A DNA stretch of 64,000 nucleotides from Epiperipatus broadwayi (taxonomy: Eukaryota > Onychophora > Udeonychophora > Euonychophora > Peripatidae), in NCBI GenBank assembly GCA_028023455.1, contig JAQFVV010006215.1, positions 13,185,473 through 13,249,472 of the forward strand, in the 5' to 3' direction. Both the position numbers and the translations under genes were made by a program. Each line of letters opens with the position of its first letter. Position 1 is the stretch's first letter. Shown here one piece after another: positions 38,901 through 44,665 of the stretch. The notes beneath the pieces are model-generated. The model was not told the DNA's origin. It ran no database searches and saw only the letters and a program-made list of their open reading frames with translations.

Positions 38901-39446
38901 CCGATGATGGAACACTCAAAGACCTTGTTGATGCTAATATTATCATCATACCCATGTTGACGTAAACTCACTCTGATCCCTCACATATAGAACCTTAATA
39001 TGTCCATTTAATTACACAAAAGAGGGATGGGCAGAATACAGGCTGAATATGTAAAATTCAAATATAAGTATATTGTCTATACTAAATTATGTAATTATAA
39101 GGGACTTGAAGTCAGACTTTCAAGCTCCCTAAAGCTATGCACTCCATCTTATACAACTGATACACATGACCACATACATGATCTTTTTCACATGTATATG
39201 GTTATGTGTATGGAGTGCATTGCTGTAGAGAGCTTGAAAGTCTGAGTTCAAGTCCCTTATAATTATATAATTTAGTATAGACAATATACTTATATTTGAA
39301 TATCATATATATATACTATAAATATCTGGATTTAATTGCTTCTAATAGAAGTAATTGCTTATTTTTGTTTAATTTTAATAATCAATTATTCTTTATCTTT
39401 AAAAAAAAAATTTTTTTTTGTTTAGACAGTTAAGTGGAAGACATAA
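2879..39446 (+). CDS. VIPAS39: VIPAS39/SPE-39 (VPS16B) homologue, C-terminal half, eight exons
   Basis: Seen: eight plus-strand segments with AG before and GT after them join in frame into 214 codons ending in TAA; the gene starts upstream of the window. Recognised from family knowledge: the joined protein follows the C-terminal half of VIPAS39/SPE-39 segment by segment. Anchors are LLEMQ before the first junction, KQFAWVMLKARAQFEEW, VITFLHKAGAP, CHKVVID followed by TYVTMRDLQQL, and the tryptophan-containing tail VKWKT. In animals this protein pairs with the SM protein VPS33B and acts in vesicle fusion and recycling at endosomes and lysosome-related organelles; the region is a Vps16 C-terminal-like alpha-solenoid. 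Introns are 5285, 17250, 1347, 461, 4294, 86 and 7199 bp. No frameshift or internal stop occurs in the joined frame, so the gene looks functional. The N-terminal half was not found in bases 1-2878. Confidence 0.88.
2970..4676. other. Intron sequence without recognised feature
   Basis: AT-rich intron between exons a and b. The 61-aa ORF at 3480-3665 is driven by a poly-A run and has no recognisable motif. Confidence 0.5.
4677..4851. repeat. Fold-back repeat (hairpin MITE-like)
   Basis: Imperfect inverted repeat: left arm about 4677-4755, right arm about 4775-4851, starting AAACCAAAAAATAATTATTT on the left with its near reverse complement on the right. Short unpaired centre. No coding capacity. 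It sits in the intron between exons a and b. Confidence 0.7.
5726..5931. repeat. Near-perfect 90-bp-arm hairpin
   Basis: Left arm 5726-5815, right arm 5844-5931, loop of about 28 bases. The inner 55 bases of the arms (from AGTCTTTAAATCTGCAGAAG on the left) look identical as reverse complements; differences collect near the outer ends. Fits a young hairpin MITE or recent inverted duplication. In sense transcripts of VIPAS39 it would form a long intronic stem. Confidence 0.85.
6132..8066. mobile_element. 1.9-kb element with about 135-bp terminal inverted repeats
   Basis: About 6132-6268 and 7932-8066 are reverse complements of each other, including AAATTGACAAAAGACAATCA and the following ACTTTTTAAAAATAT. 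Divergence rises toward the interior ends. The interior has only short ORFs (6263-6448, 7077-7298, minus 7651-7884), none resembling a transposase, so it is non-autonomous or dead. A clear target-site duplication cannot be read because the flanks are low-complexity AT. Superfamily unknown; long TIRs occur in several groups, including Mutator-like elements. Confidence 0.65.
7596..7650. repeat. 14-bp perfect hairpin inside the long-TIR element
   Basis: GTTTAAGTCTAATT at 7596-7609 pairs perfectly with AATTAGACTTAAAC at 7637-7650 across a 27-base loop. It may be a relic of a nested insertion. Confidence 0.6.
8255..8371 (+). CDS. VIPAS39: VIPAS39 exon b
   Basis: 117 bp (39 codons, phase 0 at both ends) after ttctcgcag and before gtaaga. 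It begins ATDAQLSREGKL, includes the run LNTNLINLLFYCCMNHF and ends KESE. It corresponds to the family segment whose LYYSCFYHY-like core packs the solenoid. Its acceptor lies about 190 bp after the end of the long-TIR element (6132-8066). Confidence 0.87.
8372..10184. other. Pyrimidine-rich intron stretch, possible decayed minus-strand element
   Basis: The plus strand is markedly T and C rich with few G over about 1.7 kb (8400-10150), unlike the A/T-balanced neighbours. Read on the minus strand there are short patches between stops that look loosely protein-like around 9350-9700. No domain is recognised. It may be an old antisense retroelement, or only a composition effect. Confidence 0.3.
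10185..10342. repeat. Near-perfect 73-bp-arm hairpin
   Basis: Arms 10185-10257 and 10270-10342 around a 12-base centre. The arm core ATAGAAAATTTTAAACTTTAT has its reverse complement on the other side with one difference. Flanking sequence does not continue the symmetry clearly. A hairpin MITE in the intron between exons b and c. Confidence 0.85.
10343..12062. other. Intron sequence without recognised feature
   Basis: AT-rich, no ORF or repeat structure recognised between the hairpin and the start of the RTE-related region. Confidence 0.4.
12063..13221 (+). pseudogene. RTE-type LINE, 5' part with decayed APE endonuclease
   Basis: Codon-level relics of an RTE endonuclease appear in shifting frames. 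From 12660: LKSEHLLNY, then a GIGFIINKKWKNNIVEVDG-like stretch, RLVIELNGRYQ, and a GHFNAR motif near 12935 that is the active-site GDFNAR of APE endonucleases. They continue with NERGHRFVEFSEEEKLYIMN at about 13000-13058. Stops and frameshifts are frequent, so it is dead. The left boundary is uncertain; bases 12400-12540 may be the LINE 5' region. The reading is cut at 13221 by the hAT insertion and resumes after 16270. Confidence 0.8.
13214..13221. repeat. Left target-site duplication of hAT insertion
   Basis: TTATTAAT before the element; TTGTTAAT at 16263-16270 after it (7 of 8 identical). An 8-bp duplication is the hAT standard. Confidence 0.75.
13222..16262 (+). mobile_element. hAT DNA transposon (ZMYM1/DUF4371-type), nested in RTE LINE
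   Basis: 3041 bp, beginning CAGGCCTGATGC and ending CACCGGCACTG, so the two ends are short inverted repeats (CAG...CTG) inside an 8-bp duplication. The right end carries a GGGGCGCCGAAGATCGGC segment, a 3' end type I associate with this hAT group. The interior encodes a broken transposase of the kind often annotated as zinc finger MYM-type protein 1-like. The LINE frame continues across the insertion once it is removed (LVRYK before, INAKLEIQKIIKK after), which supports both boundaries. Confidence 0.85.
13651..15941 (+). pseudogene. Broken hAT transposase
   Basis: The reading starts near ATG 13651 (MSESGQKTKK) and is lost and regained through several frames. A 137-aa piece at 14801-15214 holds AFYVLSSAHSLNLVVNDAAK and LKPLSNTRWESHIE, the conserved catalytic-core region of DUF4371-type hAT transposases. 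A 71-aa piece at 15726-15941 holds VTVATAKRSFSKLKKIKNYL, the C-terminal hAT dimerisation motif. Between them are stops at several points (for example near 15215 and 15575). Order N-terminal zinc-finger region, core, dimerisation domain is as expected. No active protein could be made. Confidence 0.87.
16263..17763 (+). pseudogene. RTE-type LINE, middle part with decayed reverse transcriptase
   Basis: Continues the LINE after the hAT element. Relics include the start INAKLEIQKIIKKNS at about 16268, an RT segment near 17040-17100 (LLSVLYK-, THLGEF-like), DQDVDPGYCDIQ-like residues near 17255, a run NRLHSNNNKINIEK at 17317-17358, and the catalytic FADD motif at 17486-17497 in NHLHFADDVIIFSNNASKL. 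After that NAYKSKIIFNGFSQ follows. Many stops. The piece ends near 17763, where unrelated sequence begins. Confidence 0.85.
19870..20052 (-). pseudogene. Unrecognised decayed minus-strand coding stretch
   Basis: Read on the minus strand this gives a hydrophilic, protein-like run (LTEQLCDSFELSCDKVFRYL onward, then KYTEESSKKIF), with one stop before a second run. The 105-aa plus-strand ORF at 19741-20058 is its shadow and reads as low-complexity hydrophobic sequence. No family recognised. Confidence 0.2.
20560..20830 (-). pseudogene. Unrecognised decayed minus-strand coding stretch, weak H2A-like pattern
   Basis: Minus frame with few stops over about 90 codons, including MHHKSRAGKILAENI and, further on, YYKKPRIVIYEYLLNRAI before a stop. 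The pieces SRAG and KK-x-RI-[IV]-x4-[LY]-L occur in the same order in histone H2A, but the spacing between them is shorter than in H2A. A stop interrupts the frame before MHHK. Not identified; annotated because the stretch is more protein-like than its surroundings and sits on the same strand as the ORF at 21150-21332. Confidence 0.15.
21150..21332 (-). pseudogene. Unrecognised 60-aa minus ORF with a weak histone-H4-like pattern
   Basis: Open for 60 codons inside the unidentified insertion. I do not recognise a family with confidence. The spacing D-x8-K-x3-VT-x2-N-I-I-W-x-L in DTALFMLNQKLIIVTQRNII matches histone H4 (D...K...VT..D-V-V-Y-x-L), with GKIF before it resembling the H4 KVF stretch. 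The match is short, overall identity is low, and the start codon is arbitrary. It could be a divergent histone-fold protein relic or coincidence in AT-rich sequence. Confidence 0.2.
22386..22877 (+). pseudogene. RTE-type LINE, 3' end
   Basis: Recognisable C-terminus of an RTE ORF in mixed frames: YLKRKI, TYGSKIWTL-like residues near 22475, a YMLGVTKRDRK run near 22550, IDRIKRLK then AGYIARR near 22628-22680 (usual family form WAGHIAR), and PRKRTRKCAGMMRR-like basic sequence. It ends in a GATAAT-rich tail at about 22855-22875, then a (TA) run, as RTE copies usually do. Probably the 3' end of the copy that begins near 12.5 kb. The minus ORF 22530-22877 is a shadow. Confidence 0.85.
22878..25621. 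other. Intron sequence without recognised gene
   Basis: AT-rich. A short TA microsatellite occurs around 22892-22908. A brief readable segment at 24439-24513 is discussed under rejected items. Confidence 0.4.
25622..25663 (+). CDS. VIPAS39: VIPAS39 exon c (42-bp mini-exon)
   Basis: 14 codons, KLLTSPLAIKNTFQ, between a T-rich acceptor (tttttttgtag) and a consensus donor (gtaagt). Phase 0 at both ends. It fits the family stretch containing an SPxxxKxTF pattern. It follows the largest intron seen (17.25 kb), which carries the RTE/hAT nest. Confidence 0.85.
25664..27010. other. Intron between exons c and d, no recognised feature
   Basis: AT-rich with long T and A runs; nothing codes or repeats clearly. 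Confidence 0.4.
27011..27100 (+). CDS. VIPAS39: VIPAS39 exon d (90 bp)
   Basis: 30 codons after ttttattttag and before gtaagt. The peptide starts LTNKQFAWVMLKARAQFEEW and ends NIREFLVIK. The K-x-R-A-x-F-x-x-W pattern is characteristic of this part of VIPAS39 (family knowledge). Phase 0 at both ends. Confidence 0.88.
27562..27651 (+). CDS. VIPAS39: VIPAS39 exon e (90 bp)
   Basis: 30 codons after atatgtttcag and before gtattt, a weaker donor than the neighbouring gtaagt sites. The peptide contains KSTLCLPAQRVITFLHKAG and ends APME, matching the family's FhxVVExLHxxxAP stretch. Phase 0 at both ends. A continuous reading frame runs through both borders here, but the extra residues do not resemble the family. 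Confidence 0.87.
27652..29419. other. Intron between exons e and f, first part, no recognised feature
   Basis: ORFs at 28794-28997 and 29157-29342 show no motif. Confidence 0.35.
29420..29800 (+). repeat. MITE family A, copy 1
   Basis: Shares a long block with 29815-30012 and 55190-55620, and with 30891-31185 inverted. Shared pieces are the start GATCACCATTTCCTATGCTT, AAACTCTCCATA near 29468, ATAAAATCCCTATCTAGTGC near 29502, CCAATATCCCC, the GTGGxTxTTATCAxTGAGGA block and ATGCAACCATCCAGTAGCCA. No coding capacity. Confidence 0.75.
29815..30012 (+). repeat. MITE family A, copy 2 (3' truncated)
   Basis: Second direct copy, with GATCACCATTTCATATGCTT and ATGCAACCATCCAGCAGCCA. It breaks off at the ACCTTTTA border, where LINE-derived sequence begins at about 30013. 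Confidence 0.75.
30013..30779 (-). pseudogene. LINE C-terminal fragment (non-RTE clade)
   Basis: A 144-aa minus ORF (30172-30606) has the cysteine/histidine zinc-finger-like end typical of many LINE ORF2 proteins. LATWEYIHKWRNVGD is followed by C-K-I-C, then HLLIEC, i.e. a CxxC...HxxxxC arrangement. Upstream on the minus strand are decayed residues of the same protein (30607-30779). No reverse transcriptase core is present; it looks like a 5'-truncated copy. It replaces the middle of a MITE family A block, so it either inserted there or recombined with it. Clade (for example Jockey/CR1-related) not determined. Confidence 0.6.
30780..30890 (+). repeat. MITE family A, partial copy 3
   Basis: Direct-orientation fragment: CCATATAGTAGTGTACCCAA, ATCAATGGATGC, TACTCATCCAATATTCCCAA and TTTTTAGCTTGTG. 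It abuts the inverted copy at 30891. Confidence 0.65.
30891..31185 (-). repeat. MITE family A, copy 4 (inverted)
   Basis: Reverse complement of the family: TGGTGGGTTGCATTAGATCA, CTCACTGATAAAAGCCACAA, AATCTGGGGATATT, and CATCCATAGATTACTAAGGC. With copy 3 it forms a head-to-head inverted pair. Confidence 0.7.
31186..31945. other. Intron remainder before exon f
   Basis: AT-rich; a (TA) run lies at about 31849-31865. No gene recognised. Confidence 0.4.
31946..32035 (+). CDS. VIPAS39: VIPAS39 exon f (90 bp)
   Basis: 30 codons after gtttattttag and before a gtaata donor. The peptide runs ELEFYFSFIENSEQ and ends AKKMECHKVVID. The A-x-K-x-x-C-H-x-V-V-I-D motif is the strongest single marker of the family in the window. 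Phase 0 at both ends; the next intron is only 86 bp. Confidence 0.9.
32122..32226 (+). CDS. VIPAS39: VIPAS39 exon g (105 bp)
   Basis: 35 codons after ttgctattag and before a perfect gtaagt donor. The peptide starts TYVTMRDLQQLNLYSSKIPK and ends ADILRSS, matching the family's TYxxLKDRQQL...LLSSS end region. If the donor is not used, the frame reads Val-Ser and then TAA, giving a shorter alternative C-terminus. Confidence 0.88.
32938..32973. repeat. 12-bp perfect hairpin in the solo LTR
   Basis: GAAGGGATTGAA at 32938-32949 and TTCAATCCCTTC at 32962-32973, loop of 12. Confidence 0.7.
33531..33538 (+). promoter_or_regulatory. Candidate TATA box of the LTR
   Basis: TATATATA followed by CGCCGCACTCACCCG, an abrupt rise in GC content as in LTR U3/R borders. 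Inferred from position only. Confidence 0.35.
34375..34460 (-). repeat. Possible tRNA-derived SINE head inside the solo LTR
   Basis: Minus strand: TAGCTCAGTGG (34427-34437) is an A-box/D-arm consensus, followed by AGAT...ATCT that could form an anticodon stem, then a poly-A-like tract (T run 34381-34389 on plus). No B box was seen, so it is a fragment or chance match. Confidence 0.3.
34497..34577. repeat. 10-bp inverted repeat at LTR 3' end
   Basis: GACTTACGTA (34497-34506) and TACGTAAGTC (34568-34577) flank a 61-base spacer that includes ATGGCGCCCTG. It is close to the element's 3' terminus. Confidence 0.6.
34603..35869. other. Last-intron sequence without recognised feature
   Basis: AT-rich. 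The minus ORF at 35478-35735 has no motif. Confidence 0.4.
35870..38040 (+). pseudogene. Decayed LINE (Jockey/CR1-like) with RT remnants
   Basis: Readable pieces in shifting frames: an Asn/Lys-rich N-terminal run (NNKATQSNNKQES, then KKNHSKNEKQNEIIGTLAKL at about 36030-36110), SKFWNIIKKLS near 36725 and VKLDDFYKHFS near 36790, KVITIYKSGKKSDLSKHF near 37100, and CAKLLENN near 37165. VYFDLSKDFDKVD near 37317 is the RT DLSKAFDxV motif. DLGLVFTSRFIFKNHI near 37740 is the usual segment after the catalytic block. The order is right for a single copy. The catalytic YADD is not preserved (CSDD-like near 37578). Heavily broken, no target duplication found. Confidence 0.7.
38041..38635. other. Last-intron sequence without recognised feature
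   Basis: Low-complexity AT-rich DNA. Confidence 0.4.
38636..38755 (+). repeat. Partial copy of the 39.1-kb fold-back repeat
   Basis: GACTTTCAATCTCCCTACAG, AGCTATGCACTACATCTTAT and CAACTGATACACATGACCAC repeat the left arm of the fold-back at 39106-39180 with a few differences. The second arm is absent. Confidence 0.75.
39056..39301. repeat. 246-bp fold-back repeat just upstream of the last exon
   Basis: Left arm 39056-39176 begins ATTCAAATATAAGTATATTG; right arm 39181-39301 ends with its exact reverse complement. The outer 60 bases (through CTATACTAAATTAT) and the GACTTTCAAGCTC/GAGCTTGAAAGTC core pair almost perfectly; the centre pairs less well. It ends 124 bases before the exon h acceptor. 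Non-coding; the 72-aa ORF at 39027-39245 is spurious. Confidence 0.85.
39426..39446 (+). CDS. VIPAS39: VIPAS39 terminal micro-exon h
   Basis: Six codons and a stop, TVKWKT*, after a T-rich tract ending tgtttag. Joined to exon g the tail reads RSSTVKWKT, close to the known family ending (SSSQIRWKN in the human protein, from memory). It lies 7.2 kb downstream of exon g. The match of phase, tail motif and stop makes this more than chance, but it is short and needs RNA evidence. Confidence 0.75.
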   Translation, partial: TVKWKT

Positions 39447-40762
39447 TTCATCAGGAGGTGTTGGGGCCAGTTATGAGAAGTACTCATTATATGAAGACCA
39501 TCTGGTGAAAACTGCCAGTCCATTTAATTTGTTATTTACATATTTTTTAACAAATTGCAATCTGTCAAAAATATGACTCTTTTAGTATGTAAATATACAT
39601 ACATATAAAAATGAAATTATATGTATGTGTGTATATATGCTTGCATTTATCTGTATGTGTAACCACACATGCACATTATTAAAAAAAAAAAGATATAAAT
39701 ATTTGTGAAATTACTTAAAAATAATTTTTATAAGAGGCTGGATCTCTTCCCATTTGTTAAAATGTGATTAATTTGAAATGCTATATATATATATATGATT
39801 ATATCATTGATGAAATCTATACGCTAGAAACCTGTTTGAGGATACAAATAGGGCAACTCTTAGGTAAGAGTTATTCATATTTGCATAAAATGCAGAACTG
39901 GAGTAGAAGAAATAGTTTGCTACTTAAAAATAATGTGTAAGCAAAGGTTATGTAATGGTTTCTTGGTATTATATATATGCTGCATTTAAAATTTCTTACT
40001 ATAGAATTAATTTTTATATTTAAAAACTTTTTTTTTTTTAATTCAATATTTCGATCTGTGATAGTATTCAAATAATAAATATACATTTAATCATCCACAT
40101 TGAACCTTGATATATTGTTTAGAATTTATAATTATAAAGTTTAAACATTAATTTCAAATTTCAATTTCCCATTGTTAGGTCTATTTTTTTGCATAGCTTT
40201 TCCTTTTTTCTGTAACTTCTTTAAATTTATTATATTCTGCAAATTTATCTTCACCATTTAAATGTTATAAGTATAGTTACCTCAACTTCAATAGTATGCC
40301 AGACTAGCTATACAACCATTGGTTTTTTTTTATTTTATTACATAAGTGTTGTTGGAATTAGTAATATATTTGTTTGTAAGTTTTTAGTCCTTTGCACTTG
40401 AGAAGTCGGCTTTTAGCAGTGAAAACAATAGTTGTGTTATAGAGTTTATTTTCTTTGGCTATTCTGGTTTACTGTTGAAGTTGGGGTAATTTTAATTATT
40501 TTATTGACTAATTTAGCTTTAGGCTTTTAGTGTTTATATAAATGTTAATTCTAATATTCTGATGGATAAATGATAAATTCATAGTATTATTTCCCGGAGC
40601 TTCCGTGTAGTAAAAATATAATAACTAAATATATATATATATACGAGATTCTTACTGCATAATAGATTAAATTTCTTACTTTCACATCATATTTCTAATA
40701 TATTAATGAATGTTAAATTGTGTGTATAGATTTTATATATAATTACAATTCACATTCCACTA
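39447..40762. other. VIPAS39 3' flank, no other gene
   Basis: Probable 3' UTR and flank. AT-rich with short TA runs (39783-39797, 40630-40644). The minus ORF at 39871-40086 has no motif. Confidence 0.4.
40074..40079 (+). promoter_or_regulatory. Candidate VIPAS39 polyadenylation signal
   Basis: First AATAAA I see downstream of the stop at 39446. An ATTAAA variant lies earlier, at 39678-39683. In such AT-rich DNA either could occur by chance. Confidence 0.2.
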
Positions 40763-40901
40763 TTTACTAATTTAAATGCTGATAAAGTGTTAATTTATTG
40801 CATTTTTTAAAGTGCAATGAACTAAGCTCTTTGATCTTTCTCATTGCACATTTAAAAAAGTGCAATGAATCAGCAATTCTAATAGTATTGAAATTAGTAA
40901 A
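40763..40901. repeat. Fold-back repeat
   Basis: Outer arms TTTACTAATTT and AAATTAGTAAA, with inner paired blocks around GTGCAATGA / TCATTGCAC at 40812-40860. Total about 139 bp, imperfect. MITE-like. Confidence 0.65.
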
Positions 40902-43900
40902 TACTAAAATTTGAATATTAATTACATGAAAAATCTGTGTATATATTTTAACTCATCATATGCCATGATTGTAATGTAAAAACATCAAAATTGCACTAGA
41001 CGAGAAATTTAAGTTGTTAAAAACTAATAATTTTCATTATAATATTCTAAGTTATCATAAGATTTTTATATATAATTAAATATATTACAGTTACTAGCAT
41101 AATTGCTACAAAATTCTGATTAAGTAATTTATAAGTACAGTACAATTTATATTTTATTAGTTTTACATCTCTTTTCCAATTATAAAATTAAATGTGAAGT
41201 CTATAATTTCTGTATCAATTCTATTAATCAAGCTGTATCATAAATACTAATATATCTGTAAAACAAACACTAGAAAGATTTATTTAAAATTTTAACACTA
41301 TAAATTTTTAAATATATTTCAATTATTTGTTGAAAATATTCTTTTATTCATTCAAAGAAATTCTTAAGAAAAATTACAAAAGAAATAATTATATACAGAA
41401 GTATTTTAAGAAACATTACAAAAAAAAATGGCATTGATAAATATAATATATTGATAATGTATTGTTTGAAAAGGAGAAAATATATAATTATTATCAGAAA
41501 AGAATGATAAAGGATTATTGCTCAAATTATTCATATTAAATGTTAATTCATTATTTATAATAATATTTTAAGTTATTTTTGTATATCATTTAATAAACAA
41601 AAAGCTTTTTGTGTTATGTGATTCTTTTACTCTCACATTTTTTGATCATACTTGGATAATGCAATAAGCCCACTCATATAAATTGAAGAACTTTTCATAT
41701 TTACTTTCTTGTAGGCACCTAACCTAAGGAGTTCTAACCAAGCTAAACCCCTATTATGCTAATCAGTAAATCTTCTGATCAACTGTGAACCTCATATTTC
41801 TTTACATATCTGTTACTTATATTTTCTTATAATTTAAGTTAAAGAAATTTTTGTTTGGAAACTATTTTAAATTTAAAAAAAATCTCCTCACCCAAGTTTT
41901 GTGCATTTAATGATGTTGGTAGAAATTTTATTTCATTTATAATCAGTGAAACTTTTTTTAAATTTGAAATCAAGAGAAACAGAAGAAAACATTGGTTTAA
42001 ATTATCCATAAACTTATTTAAAGCAAAAGAAACTGATAAAAAAAAAATCCAGATTAAATAAAAGTAAAAATTCTTATAACAGCAATAATTGTAATTTATT
42101 TAAGATAAACTTGTTAATTTTTTTTTTTAACTATATATTTTTTCTAGCTCCCTCCCCCCATAATTAATTTGAATAATTATTTATTCCATACTTATTTGTG
42201 AAGTTTAATAAAGCTTTATTTTAACATTAGGAAAATAAAAATATCTAAATTTGATGAATTTTCATCAAGAGATTTGTATAATTCATCTAAATTTGTTCTG
42301 GTGAAAAAACAGATTCTTTACTTCTTAATATGATTAAATCAAACTTGTTTTACTGTAAATTATTAAAATACAATTAACCATGTCAAAGCAAAAACAATTA
42401 CGAATGTAATTAAGCAAAGCAAAATAAGTAAAAAAAAAAAATCAAACAAGCAAAATTAGAATTTTTTATCTTTAAATATTCAAATAAAAATAAATAAATA
42501 AACAAATTTTAATTATCTTTAATTTTTTTTTAGAAAATCATAAACATAAATAAGCATGGTATCTAATCTAATCAAAGACAGCTGAAAGTAGTTAATATAA
42601 ATCAAATTAATCTGATTAAAATATAAAAAGCAGATAATGTTTAGTATTTAGTTTGAGAACTAAAAAAATATTTGATAGCCTGAGAAATAATTGAATGCAA
42701 AAACAAAGTATCAAATTTTTTAAGACTTTTACTTTCATAATATTTGAGTTATTCAAAATATTTAACGTTAAATTTAGTATTTAAATTATAAACATTTTAA
42801 ACTTGAATTAAGCAACATTTTGAATAATAGATAATATGTTTAAATAAAAGATATTATATAATCGATTGATCAAAATTAATAATTATTTCAAATATAAAAA
42901 TGGAAAGAAAAAGGGAGATTAGGGAGTTTGGAGGTGGGGGGGGGGGGTTAAATAATAAATTATAACAAACAAAAAAACAAAATTAGCAATTTTATTTTTT
43001 TTTAAAAAAAAAAAAACAGTGTTTGAAATAGAAATGAAGATATTTGTTGCACTTTTTTCTACTTTGACTAGCAATTAAAAACATTAATAGAAATTAAATA
43101 TTATAACTTCAAAAAACAGACAATTCTTATATATATATATCATAATCTATTTTGTTTTTTCCAAAAAAAATTTAAAATAAAAAAATAATGAGCATTATTT
43201 TGTTAACAGGAGAATAAAAAAAAATGATGATGTTATGAAAATACATACATCTTTGAATATAATATAAATTCAATTAATATCTAGATAAGTTTATTATATT
43301 ATAACTAATGTGTTTTCAAATTTCACTATATTTGTGATTTTATCAATACTTTCATTAAATTTGAAGAACATAAGACACATTTGAAAAAGAACAATAAGGG
43401 AAGGGTCATAAATAAAAAAATTTTAACAAATAAAAAAACATAATGGAGACAATATAAATGGGCAAAGAAGGGGTGTCAAGTATGCAGCATGTTGACATTC
43501 CTAATTGTAGTCCATACCAAGGTTTGGGAAAATATTTATCAAAACTTCATTGTAAAATTCAAAAATTTTATTTTAATCTTAAGTATTTAATTTGTATTAG
43601 AAATATATCTGCTAATTCAGTAAATCAAGTAATGTATTCATTATGTCTTTCCAAAATTAGTAGTTAATAATTTTATAGTTACATACATGTGCAATTTATT
43701 ATATTAAATCTTACTTATTGATGAAAAAAAAACCCAAATAATTGTTTTCTTATTCCTTGAGACAGCTGTGCCATTGAGAATGAGGAGAAAGTCTGAATTT
43801 ATTGATTCAATTGTTCTTAAAAGGTAAACATAATCATGAGCTTAGTGCCCAATACCCAGTCAGTAGTGTAAGTCGCATTGTTTTTACAATCAAATTGATA

Positions 43901-43930
43901 TTCATTGAACTAAGATTAGTAAAGTATTCT
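40902..43930. other. Intergenic AT-rich DNA
   Basis: No gene seen. A 12-base G run at 42936-42947 within a purine-rich strip (42900-42947) is the only compositional landmark. ORFs at 41855-42061 and 43458-43667 lack motifs. Confidence 0.4.
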
Positions 43931-43939
43931 GTAATTAAG

Positions 43940-44665
43940 AATAACTAGACATTCATTCACTAACTTCTACTATTGGAAGATTAATTGGATTGGCCATGAT
44001 ATTTCTACTTCAAGAAAAATCCCTATACCTGTCCATGACTTGAAAAAATTTCAAAGTTCATTGAACTGAATTTGACATCCATAACAAGCAAATGCATTAA
44101 ATATTATTCAAACCAATTTTTCTTGGTTTTGTGTATCAAATATTTTGAATGTGCATTTTGGCATAAAAAGCGAATTTTCCATAACATTAATATTGTATAA
44201 AAGGAATTCCATAGAGATGTATCCAATTTATAGTGTTAAGATAACACATAATATAATTTTTGCATTATTGAAAATTAAGATTTTGCTGCAGTTTAATAAA
44301 AAAAAAATTATAAATGAAAATATATATCATAAATAAGTGCAATGTTCTCTGCTTGAAGGCAACTAGGGAATAGATTACTTCAATCGAATGATAATACTTC
44401 ATTACTGGCAGTAGTTTGCCATCCTCTTAAGATAATTTATTTTAGAATTGTTTATAAATATTAACGAACCCATTATTAAGATGTCTAAATAGAAATATAC
44501 ATTTGAAAATTGTCTTCAATTTATTAATTTTATCTCATAGAAATGAGATGTCGTATATGTAAGAATAATATAAAAGAGAAAAAAAATGTCAAACAAGGTG
44601 AGGGAATTAAATATTGTTTAATTTGTAAACAAAAATTAGGGTTTCTAAGGCATATAATGTGAAAA
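43940..44665 (+). pseudogene. Possible piggyBac-like transposase remnant
   Basis: At 44543 onward the frame reads RCRICKN, about 17 residues, then YCLICKQKLGF. This paired CxxC arrangement resembles the cysteine-rich C-terminal domain of piggyBac transposases. Upstream at about 43955-44060 a run FTNFYYWKINWIGHDIS is protein-like. The 63-aa ORF 44145-44336 between them has no recognisable domain. No terminal repeats or TTAA duplication were identified. Weak call. Confidence 0.25.
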
